Origin: an uncultured Clostridia bacterium
Lineage (GTDB): Bacteria > Bacillota_A > Clostridia > Christensenellales > Aristaeellaceae
Direction: 5' to 3'
DNA length: 5,227 bases
Assembly (NCBI GenBank): GCA_946408865.1
Contig: CAMJTZ010000141.1
Span: 1-5,227 of the forward strand
Positions 1-4,617 of the stretch are shown here, in pieces. Within the stretch, counting starts at the first letter, position 1, and every line of letters starts with the position of its first letter. Both the position numbers and the translations under genes were made by a program. The notes under the pieces were generated by a model. It was not told the origin of the DNA. It saw only the letters and a program-made list of their open reading frames with translations, and searched no databases.

Positions 1-143
1 GTTATATCGCAGCTTTGATTGACCGTGCCAGCCGCGGCGAATCGCTTGCCGGCCTGCTCCGACCGGAGGACAGGATTCGCGGCATGCTGGATCTGTACAG
101 GGCCGGGGTTCCCGCGCCGGCGTCAGACGGATCCTGCCCGTGA
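1..143 (+). CDS. C-terminal fragment of an unidentified protein (possibly a Gfo/Idh/MocA-type oxidoreductase)
   Basis: The 5' end lies outside the window. The reading frame starts at base 3 and runs 46 codons to TGA at 141-143, beginning YIAALIDRASRGESLAGLL and ending LDLYRAGVPAPASDGSCP. Codon choice (CTG, GCC, GGC, CGC) matches the other genes, and the frame ends exactly at an intrinsic terminator, so this is very likely a real gene end. The pattern of a helix, a 'GES...L.PED' segment and a final helix 'RGMLDLYRAG' loosely resembles the C-terminus of Gfo/Idh/MocA sugar dehydrogenases, which often sit in loci like this one. That resemblance is weak and other helical enzymes would fit as well. 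It converges on the minus-strand gene ending at 200, so it belongs to a different transcription unit. Confidence 0.6.
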   Translation, partial: YIAALIDRASRGESLAGLLRPEDRIRGMLDLYRAGVPAPASDGSCP

Positions 144-159
144 GGCAGGATTCTTTTTT
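129..159 (+). terminator. Intrinsic terminator overlapping the upstream gene's stop codon
   Basis: The arms ATCCTGCC (131-138) and GGCAGGAT (144-151) pair perfectly around a 5-base loop CGTGA (139-143). G129-C153 and a G130-T152 wobble can extend the stem. The tract TCTTTTTT (152-159) follows. The loop contains the TGA stop codon of the upstream reading frame. On the minus strand the hairpin is not followed by a T-run, so it should act only on plus-strand transcription. Confidence 0.88.
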
Positions 160-199
160 GTGCGTATATCATCCGGCCGGATTCCCGGGCGCCGCTTTT
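144..199. other. Short convergent intergenic spacer
   Basis: These 56 bases lie between the plus-strand gene end and the minus-strand gene end. Apart from the tail of the plus-strand terminator they contain a 12-base perfect palindrome ATCCGGCCGGAT (171-182) and a nearby CCCGGG (184-189). Neither gives a stem with a T-run on the minus strand, so I see no intrinsic terminator for the minus-strand unit here. Confidence 0.55.
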
Positions 200-976
200 T
201 CACAGGTCCCGGCCGAATACTTCCCATTGCCGCAGCGCGGGAAACGCGGAGGGATCGTTGCTTTTGACCAGATGTTCGAGGCGAAGCCACCGGACCGTAC
301 GCCCGCCCAGGCTGATCCACTGGCGCTCCCCGGATTTCTGCAGCTCAAAGGCAAGGTCGCTTCCGTCGGACAGAACGACATGCCCCGCTGTCCACCAGGC
401 GTCATGAGGAAAGTCCGCCCGAAGGGTCAGCGCCATTCTCTCCGCGATGACAGGACGACCCAGATCCAGCTGGCACCAGGCATCCTCCCGGGCGCCGATT
501 CCCCAGCTCTGGAAAGGCCATTCTCCGTGGAACGTATTCAGACGGAGACCGTCAATCACGTTGCGGGCACAGAAACATGCTTCATTCCGGGTTTCCACAT
601 TGGCGGTGCAGTGGGGGAAAAAGTCCGTATCGCCCCGCAGATCGGCGGGATTGCAGGAAAGGTTCCGTGAACAGGCCCGTTCCGGTTCAGGAACAAGCGC
701 GGCAGAGATGATGTGCCGCGGAGCGTCAAAAAGCCCCGGCGCATAAGCCAGCCTGTGCTCTCCGGCGGGAACGCGCCAGGTCATCTGCTGATCCGGGAGA
801 AAAACTTCTCCGGCAGGGAGAGACTGATCCATCTGTACGCGGAGATGGGCAGCACCGGCAATCCGGATGACATCCCCCGGCTGATAAATCCGGTCCACGG
901 AAAGCAGCGCTTCCGACGGATGTTTCGAGGAAGCAAGCACAGTTCCGTCGGATGACTGAACAAGGATGGTAATCAT
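200..976 (-). CDS. Cytoplasmic discoidin (F5/8 type C)-like putative carbohydrate-binding protein, DUF7402-type
   Basis: The protein has 258 residues and no signal peptide or membrane segment. The start at 976 is fixed by GGAGG (complement of 985-989), 8 bases upstream. Residues 1 to about 95 form a beta-rich N-terminal part (MITILVQSSDGTVL, then QPGDVIRIAG). The C-terminal part, about 104-255, starts with RNLSCNP and carries the motifs RNVIDG (138-143), HGEWPFQSWGI (150-160), RADFPHDAWW (186-195) and DPSAFPAL (241-248), ending in WEVFG. From memory these are signatures of a galactose-binding/discoidin-like family found mainly in carbohydrate loci of Bacillota; the assignment has not been searched. 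No catalytic residues are recognised. Six cysteines occur, five of them within residues 102-136, which is unproblematic for a cytoplasmic protein. The gene follows the LacI gene by 44 bases with no terminator between, so the two are probably co-transcribed. A role in handling or sensing an imported sugar is inference only. Confidence 0.85.
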   Translation of the reverse strand: MITILVQSSDGTVLASSKHPSEALLSVDRIYQPGDVIRIAGAAHLRVQMDQSLPAGEVFLPDQQMTWRVPAGEHRLAYAPGLFDAPRHIISAALVPEPERACSRNLSCNPADLRGDTDFFPHCTANVETRNEACFCARNVIDGLRLNTFHGEWPFQSWGIGAREDAWCQLDLGRPVIAERMALTLRADFPHDAWWTAGHVVLSDGSDLAFELQKSGERQWISLGGRTVRWLRLEHLVKSNDPSAFPALRQWEVFGRDL

Positions 977-984
977 GCAATAAT

Positions 985-989
985 CCTCC
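985..989 (-). promoter_or_regulatory. Ribosome-binding site for the discoidin-like gene
   Basis: The complement of CCTCC reads GGAGG and lies 8 bases before the ATG at 976. It decides this start and shows that the gene is translated independently of the LacI gene, whose stop is 44 bases upstream. Confidence 0.8.
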
Positions 990-1020
990 GTCTGACATAA
1001 TTGAAACAGGTGATCCCTGA

Positions 1021-2067
1021 TCAGAGTTTCCGGAAACCCAGATGAGCGCCGCAGCTTTCGCGGACGACCAGCGTAGCTTCCCGGATCATGGCAAAGGAAC
1101 GGGAAGAGGATTCCCGTGCCAGCAGCAGTTCCCGTACCGCGCTCCGGGCCATTTCCTCGGGGTGGAGATCCACGGAGGTGAGGGAAGGATCTGTATAAGC
1201 GCAGAAAAACTGATTGTCACAGCCGATGATCGCCATATCGCCGGGAAGGGAAAGTCCCATTTTTTTCAGCTGTTTCATGACGCCCAGGGCAACCAGGTCG
1301 TTGAAGGTTACAATGGCGGTAGGCCACCGGTTCCGGCTGAGCCCGGAGAGCATTCGCAGGACAGCCCGTTCACCGCTTTCCATATCGTAGCCGGCGTCCA
1401 CGTGATAGGCGGGATCATCCGGCAGGTCCATCAGCCGGAGCTGCTCCAGAAAACCGGTGCCCCGGCGGGAGGTGTCCTTGCTGTGCATGGAACCGCCGAG
1501 AAAAGCAATGCGCCGATGCCCCAGCGTGTGGAGATGGCGGACCGGAAGACGGGAACAGTTGACAAGGTCGCTCTGAATGCAGATGCATTCCAGGGAAACA
1601 TCCGGGGGACAGATGGTGGCGACGGGCATGTATCTGCCGAGTTTTTCCAGGGCGGAATTCAGATCGTCCCGGTCCGCAGACCAGATGCTGCCCGCGAACA
1701 GCACGCCGTCCATGCGGCAGCGAATCAGTTCACTGACGATGTCAGGCGAGATGGCCTGATTTTCCATCGTCTGGAACAGGCGGAGACTGCATCCGTTCGC
1801 TTCCGCTTCCCAATAGGCAGCGTCGAAGATCCGGTTGAAATACAGGTTGGAGATAACAGGCAGCACTACGGCCAGCGTGCGGCTGCGGCCGCCTTCCAGG
1901 TTCTGGGCGGAGACGCTGGGCGAATAGGCGTGCGCATCGATGACCTGCTGCACTTTCAGACGGGTAGATTCCTTTACATGGGGATCTTTGCGGACCACCC
2001 GTGTCACAGTTGCGGTTGATACGCCGGCCTCCCGGGCAATATCATAGATGGTGGCTTTTCTGCTCAT
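1021..2067 (-). CDS. LacI/GalR-family transcriptional regulator
   Basis: This is a 348-residue DNA-binding regulator, close to the usual 330-350 of the family. A start ten codons further upstream (2097) is open, but the ATG at 2067 has GGAGG (complement of 2077-2081) 9 bases before it and gives the canonical N-terminus MSRKATIYDIAREAGVS. The helix-turn-helix covers about residues 6-25 (TIYDIAREAGVSTATVTRVV). The hinge helix includes SAQNL (53-57), keeping the leucine that inserts into the minor groove at a central CG step. From about residue 64 (TLAVVLPVISNLYF) a periplasmic-binding-protein-like effector domain runs to the end, with HLHTLGHRRIAFLGG (178-192), TAIVTFNDLVALGVM (250-264) and DPSLTSVDLHPEEMA (293-307) typical of sugar-responsive members. 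It lies divergent from a CUT1 importer with LacI-type palindromes between, so it is most likely that importer's local regulator. Repression relieved by a sugar is the usual mode; the effector is unknown. The stop codon is TGA at 1021-1023. Confidence 0.96.
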   Translation of the reverse strand: MSRKATIYDIAREAGVSTATVTRVVRKDPHVKESTRLKVQQVIDAHAYSPSVSAQNLEGGRSRTLAVVLPVISNLYFNRIFDAAYWEAEANGCSLRLFQTMENQAISPDIVSELIRCRMDGVLFAGSIWSADRDDLNSALEKLGRYMPVATICPPDVSLECICIQSDLVNCSRLPVRHLHTLGHRRIAFLGGSMHSKDTSRRGTGFLEQLRLMDLPDDPAYHVDAGYDMESGERAVLRMLSGLSRNRWPTAIVTFNDLVALGVMKQLKKMGLSLPGDMAIIGCDNQFFCAYTDPSLTSVDLHPEEMARSAVRELLLARESSSRSFAMIREATLVVRESCGAHLGFRKL

Positions 2068-2076
2068 AATGGTATT

Positions 2077-2081
2077 CCTCC
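2077..2081 (-). promoter_or_regulatory. Ribosome-binding site deciding the LacI start
   Basis: The complement of CCTCC reads GGAGG, 9 bases before the ATG at 2067. The longer reading frame from 2097 would put this site inside the coding sequence, so the shorter start is preferred. Confidence 0.82.
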
Positions 2082-2087
2082 ACCGGT

Positions 2088-2116
2088 ATCCTAACATGAT
2101 TCACTGTAAAAAGCAA
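2088..2116 (-). promoter_or_regulatory. Possible promoter of the lacI-like operon
   Basis: Read on the minus strand, TTGCTT (complement of 2111-2116) is followed after 17 bp by TAGGAT (complement of 2088-2093), which is preceded by a TGT extended -10 element. The hexamers match consensus at 3 of 6 and 4 of 6 positions, so this would be a weak, extended -10-dependent promoter. The predicted start near 2081 would leave a leader of only about 14 bases beginning at the Shine-Dalgarno sequence. That is short but usable. The operator at 2122-2137 lies immediately upstream of the -35 element. Confidence 0.4.
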
Positions 2117-2121
2117 GAAAA

Positions 2122-2137
2122 ATGTTACCGATAACAT
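2122..2137. promoter_or_regulatory. Operator O1: LacI-family palindrome
   Basis: ATGTTACCGATAACAT is an inverted repeat of ATGTTA/TAACAT around CCGA. Fourteen of 16 bases are symmetric, and the centre is the CG step expected for LacI-family hinge-helix binding. As I recall, ATGTTA-N4-TAACAT also resembles the operator of E. coli GntR, another LacI-family protein. The site lies 42 bp upstream of the importer -35 and 6 bp upstream of the possible regulator -35, so it could serve both directions. Binding by the adjacent LacI protein is inferred from position and symmetry. Confidence 0.8.
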
Positions 2138-2178
2138 GAATGTTGTTCGGAAAAACCGCATTTCTTTTCAAAAAAAGC

Positions 2179-2207
2179 TTGACAATAAGGGCGAAAAGCA
2201 ATAATAT
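2179..2207 (+). promoter_or_regulatory. SigA-type promoter of the sugar importer operon
   Basis: TTGACA (2179-2184, 6 of 6) and TAATAT (2202-2207, 5 of 6) are separated by exactly 17 bp in AT-rich surroundings. The predicted start is near 2214, giving a leader of about 107 bases before the binding-protein ATG. This is the best promoter in the window and implies strong transcription unless repressed. Confidence 0.85.
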
Positions 2208-2272
2208 TTAGACAAATACAGGGAAAGGCGCGGCGAAACAGGACGAGGGCGACAGAGAAAAAGCTCCACGCT

Positions 2273-2288
2273 GTGAAACCGGTAACAT
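2273..2288. promoter_or_regulatory. Operator O2: LacI-family palindrome that also fits the cre consensus
   Basis: GTGAAACCGGTAACAT has a perfect right half (CCGGTAACAT) relative to the ideal ATGTTACCGGTAACAT and differs at three positions in the left half. The inner 14 bases TGAAACCGGTAACA (2274-2287) match the CcpA cre consensus TGWAANCGNTNWCA at every position. The centre lies about 67 bp after the predicted transcription start and 151 bp from the centre of O1. A bound repressor here could block elongation or form a loop with O1. Whether the local LacI protein, CcpA or both use it cannot be decided from sequence. Confidence 0.7.
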
Positions 2289-2305
2289 TTCCCGGATATA
2301 ATAAT

Positions 2306-2313
2306 GGAGGAGG
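2306..2313 (+). promoter_or_regulatory. Strong ribosome-binding site of the binding-protein gene
   Basis: GGAGGAGG ends 7 bases before the ATG at 2321. It selects this start over an in-frame GTG at 2273, which lies inside operator O2 and would spoil the signal peptide. Confidence 0.88.
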
Positions 2314-2320
2314 ATCTCTT

Positions 2321-3556
2321 ATGAAGAAAATGCTGTCTGTGCTGCTGGCTGCGATCATGATGATCTCGCTGCTGGCCGTGCCTGCCCTGGCTGAAGACCA
2401 GGTGCTGACCGTGGTGACCTGGGACGCCACCACCACCCCTTATCTGATTGCTCAGAAGGAAGCCTTTGAAGCTTCCCATCCCGGCGTCAAGCTTGAATAC
2501 GTGGACGTTGCTTCCCAGGATTACGCTGTGAAGACGACCACGATGCTGGAAGGCGGAGACACCAGTGATGTGTACATGATCAAGGAAATCGACAACCTGA
2601 TCAACTGGCAGGCCCAGGGCTTTGCCGCCCCGCTGGATACGGCCAACTATGACATGTCCGGCTTCAAAGGCACTGAGAAGAACTACGCGGTGGACGGCGT
2701 TCAGTACGCCATTCCGTTCCGCAGCGACTTCTGGGTACTGTTCTACAACAAGGATCTGTTCGATGCTGCCGGCGTAGAATATCCCAACAACGACATGACC
2801 TGGGATCAGTACGCTGAGCTGGCCAAGAAGATGACCGACAAGGAAAAGGGCATCTACGGCACGCACTATCACACCTGGCTTTCCGCTGTTGTGAACTGGG
2901 AAGTATGTGACGGCGAGACCACACTGGCGGACGGAACCTATGACGGACTTGCTTACTTCTACAGACTCTATCAGGATCTGGAAGATTACGGCGCCTGCAT
3001 GAGTTATGCGGATCTGAAAGCTTCCGGCCTGCACTATTCCGCAGCGTTTGCCAACGGCAACATTGCCATGATGCCCATGGGCTACTGGTACGTTTCCACG
3101 CTGATCGGATACAACAAGGATGGCACCTGCAACTTCAACTGGGGCATCGCCGCTGTTCCGCACATGATCGGCCTGGAGCCCGGATCTTCCTTCGGCAACC
3201 TGACCGGCGCGATGATCAACGCGAAGTCCGAGAAGAAGGATCTGGCCTGGGAGTACGTTTCCTGGCTTGGCGGAGTGGAAGGCGCCAAGGCTACCGCTTC
3301 CACCGGCGCCCGTCCCGCATGGGTTTCCGAGGAAGTCGCGACTGCGATGTCCTCCGTGGAAGGTTTCCCGTCTGATGAGACCAGCAAGGGCGCGCTGCTG
3401 CCCTCCGGTGTCGCGATGGAGTGGCCGGTTGCGGATCATGTTGCCGACATCAAGACTATCGTGAATGAAGAACACAGCCTGATCATGGCCCGTGAGGTTA
3501 CCATCGAGGAAGGCATCGAAGAGATGAATGAGCGCGTAGCTGAATTCTTTCAGTAA
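2321..3556 (+). CDS. Sugar ABC transporter substrate-binding protein (CUT1, SBP_bac_1-type)
   Basis: This 411-residue extracytoplasmic protein captures a sugar or oligosaccharide and delivers it to the two permeases encoded downstream. The ATG is set by the strong ribosome-binding site. The N-terminus has two lysines (MKK), a hydrophobic stretch (about residues 5-20) and PALA-ED, indicating signal peptidase I cleavage after Ala24. No cysteine occurs before residue 196, so there is no lipobox. The mature protein shows binding-protein family hallmarks: VVTWDATTTPYL (31-42), AFEASHPGVKLEYV (48-61), IPFRSDFWVLFYNKDLFDAAG (131-151), the segment FANGNIAMMPMGYWY (243-257) and a C-terminal helix EMNERVAEFF. 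Many tryptophans and tyrosines would suit stacking on sugar rings, but the substrate cannot be named. Three cysteines (196, 226, 270) are present. Codon use is strongly biased toward CTG, AAG and GAC, in keeping with high expression. An intrinsic terminator follows the TAA stop, separating it in dosage from the permeases. Confidence 0.95.
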   Translation: MKKMLSVLLAAIMMISLLAVPALAEDQVLTVVTWDATTTPYLIAQKEAFEASHPGVKLEYVDVASQDYAVKTTTMLEGGDTSDVYMIKEIDNLINWQAQGFAAPLDTANYDMSGFKGTEKNYAVDGVQYAIPFRSDFWVLFYNKDLFDAAGVEYPNNDMTWDQYAELAKKMTDKEKGIYGTHYHTWLSAVVNWEVCDGETTLADGTYDGLAYFYRLYQDLEDYGACMSYADLKASGLHYSAAFANGNIAMMPMGYWYVSTLIGYNKDGTCNFNWGIAAVPHMIGLEPGSSFGNLTGAMINAKSEKKDLAWEYVSWLGGVEGAKATASTGARPAWVSEEVATAMSSVEGFPSDETSKGALLPSGVAMEWPVADHVADIKTIVNEEHSLIMAREVTIEEGIEEMNERVAEFFQ

Positions 3557-3581
3557 TTCAGATAAAACCACGTAATCCCCG

Positions 3582-3615
3582 GGCAGGGAAGGCCGCTTGC
3601 CTTCCCTGCCTTTTT
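3582..3615 (+). terminator. Intrinsic terminator (attenuator) between the binding-protein and permease genes
   Basis: GGCAGGGAAGGC (3582-3593) pairs perfectly with GCCTTCCCTGCC (3599-3610) around the loop CGCTT (3594-3598). TTTTT (3611-3615) follows directly. It starts 25 bases after the SBP stop and ends 28 bases before the permease ATG. I see no separate promoter for the permeases, so it probably ends only part of the transcripts and sets a binding-protein to permease ratio above one. Confidence 0.9.
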
Positions 3616-3643
3616 CAGAACATGGGAAAGGAAACGGTGAAAC

Positions 3644-4600
3644 ATGAGCCAGGCTGAAGTGAGAAAGGTCCGGTACAGGATGGGGAAGCTGGGAAGAAAG
3701 AATACCCTGGTAGCGTATTCTTTCCTGGCACCGAACTTTATCGGGTTCGCAGTATTCACGCTGGTCCCGGTCATCTGCGCGATTGCATTGTCCCTGTTTG
3801 AGTGGAACGGCGGAGATATCTCGAAGATGAAATTTGTCGGACTGGAAAACTATGCGACGATATTCGCCACCAAGAAAGTGGCGGAGAAAGGTATCGGATA
3901 TTTCTTTACGCGCGCAGACCTGGGCATTGCGCTGAAAAACACGGTATATTACACGGTCGTGACCGTGCCGCTGACGATCGTGTGCGCCCTGGCGCTGGCC
4001 ATGGTGCTGAACAAGATCAAAGGCGCCGTGTTTTTCCGGACGGTGTTCTTCTTTCCCTATGTCTCCTCGATGGTGGCGATCTGCGTTTGCTGGTCCTTCA
4101 TGCTGATGAAGGACGGGCCGATCAACCAGATCCTCATGGCGCTGGGCATCCCCTTCAACAAAAGCTGGACGGCGGACGGAACGATGGCGATCTGGTCCAT
4201 CATTCTGGTGAGCGTCTGGCGGAATATGGGATACTATATGGTTCTTTACCTGGCGGCCCTGCAGGGCATCCCGAAGGAGCTGATGGAGGCCGCCACCGTG
4301 GACGGCGCGAACAAGTGGAAGCAGTTCCTGCATGTGACGCTGCCCCAGCTGAAGCCGACGACCTTCTTTGTTTCCGTGATGATGGTGATCTCCTGCTTCA
4401 AGATCTACGACGTGGTGGCGATCATGACGGACGGCGGCCCGGGCCGGGCGACCAAGATGCTGGTAACCTATATTTACGATGAAGCGTTCGTCAAAGTGCG
4501 CTACGGCCAGGCCAGCGCCATCTCCATGGTGCTGCTGGTGATCGTGCTGCTGGTGACGATCCTCCAGTTCGGCTCCGAAAAGAAATTCTCAAACGACTGA
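3644..4600 (+). CDS. Sugar ABC transporter permease, MalF/UgpA-type (CUT1)
   Basis: This 318-residue inner-membrane subunit forms one half of the sugar channel. Membrane segments can be seen at about 26-51, 98-122, 131-155, 182-206, 240-262 and 288-308, six as expected for the shorter CUT1 permeases. The coupling-helix EAA motif that docks with the ATPase is at 215-238 (EAATVDGANKWKQF followed by LPQLKP). The family signature MTDGGPGRAT is at 261-270. The N-terminal cytoplasmic tail is basic (RKVRYRMGKLGRK), obeying the positive-inside rule. The ribosome-binding site is weak: AAAGGA is 11 bases upstream and GGTGA only 3, unlike the strong sites of its neighbours. Together with the terminator before it, this points to lower expression than the binding protein. 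The next candidate start, Met13, has no better site and would remove the basic tail. Confidence 0.95.
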   Translation: MSQAEVRKVRYRMGKLGRKNTLVAYSFLAPNFIGFAVFTLVPVICAIALSLFEWNGGDISKMKFVGLENYATIFATKKVAEKGIGYFFTRADLGIALKNTVYYTVVTVPLTIVCALALAMVLNKIKGAVFFRTVFFFPYVSSMVAICVCWSFMLMKDGPINQILMALGIPFNKSWTADGTMAIWSIILVSVWRNMGYYMVLYLAALQGIPKELMEAATVDGANKWKQFLHVTLPQLKPTTFFVSVMMVISCFKIYDVVAIMTDGGPGRATKMLVTYIYDEAFVKVRYGQASAISMVLLVIVLLVTILQFGSEKKFSND

Positions 4601-4603
4601 GAA

Positions 4604-4609
4604 AGGAGG
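4604..4609 (+). promoter_or_regulatory. Ribosome-binding site of the second permease gene
   Basis: AGGAGG lies 8 bases before the ATG at 4618, in the 17-base gap after the first permease's stop. It fixes the start of a reading frame that has no stop inside the window. Confidence 0.85.
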
Positions 4610-4617
4610 AGAAAACC

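Larger units (their letters stand above)
2214..2320 (+). other. Untranslated leader of the importer operon
   Basis: This is the predicted leader between the transcription start and the ATG at 2321. It is purine-rich at first (GGGAAAGGCGCGGCGAAACA), then holds operator O2, a TATAAT-containing AT-rich stretch (2297-2302) and the ribosome-binding site. I see no riboswitch-like fold. The best local pairing is CCGG (2279-2282) with CCGG (2292-2295), which is too short to count. O2 is therefore the main recognisable regulatory element. Confidence 0.55.

Noticed and set aside
171..182. Palindrome ATCCGGCCGGAT as a terminator or regulatory site
   Set aside because: It has only four pairable bases on each side once a loop is allowed, no T-run, and no promoter nearby.
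140..670. A 176-codon plus-strand frame opposite the discoidin-like gene
   Set aside because: It starts inside the terminator hairpin, has no ribosome-binding site, and mirrors a minus-strand gene with strong motifs.
1042..2019. A 325-codon open frame on the plus strand opposite the LacI gene
   Set aside because: It is antisense to a clear LacI-family gene, has no fitting ribosome-binding site and has no recognisable domain.
2068..2097. Ten-codon N-terminal extension of the LacI protein from ATG at 2097
   Set aside because: It places the strong GGAGG inside the coding sequence, covers the possible -10, and adds residues before the canonical LacI N-terminus.
2273..2302. Second promoter GTGAAA, 18 bp, TATAAT just before the binding-protein gene
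   Set aside because: The -10 is perfect and the operator would cover the -35 and spacer, but transcription would start near 2309 within the ribosome-binding site. An AT-rich spacer before the Shine-Dalgarno sequence explains the TATAAT more simply. It remains possible and would be settled by start-site mapping.
2214..2320. Riboswitch in the importer leader
   Set aside because: No stable multi-stem fold or known riboswitch core was seen; the leader is largely unstructured purine-rich sequence plus an operator.
2304..2324. Mini-frame MEEDLL ending in TGA that overlaps the binding-protein ATG
   Set aside because: Its ATG abuts the Shine-Dalgarno sequence of the real gene and it has no ribosome-binding site of its own. 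The overlap comes from the ATGA at the real start.
2168..4333. A 721-codon open frame on the minus strand opposite the binding protein and first permease
   Set aside because: It lies fully antisense to two well-supported genes, has a histidine- and arginine-rich composition typical of a shadow frame in codon-biased GC-rich DNA, runs through the promoter and operators, and resembles no family I know.
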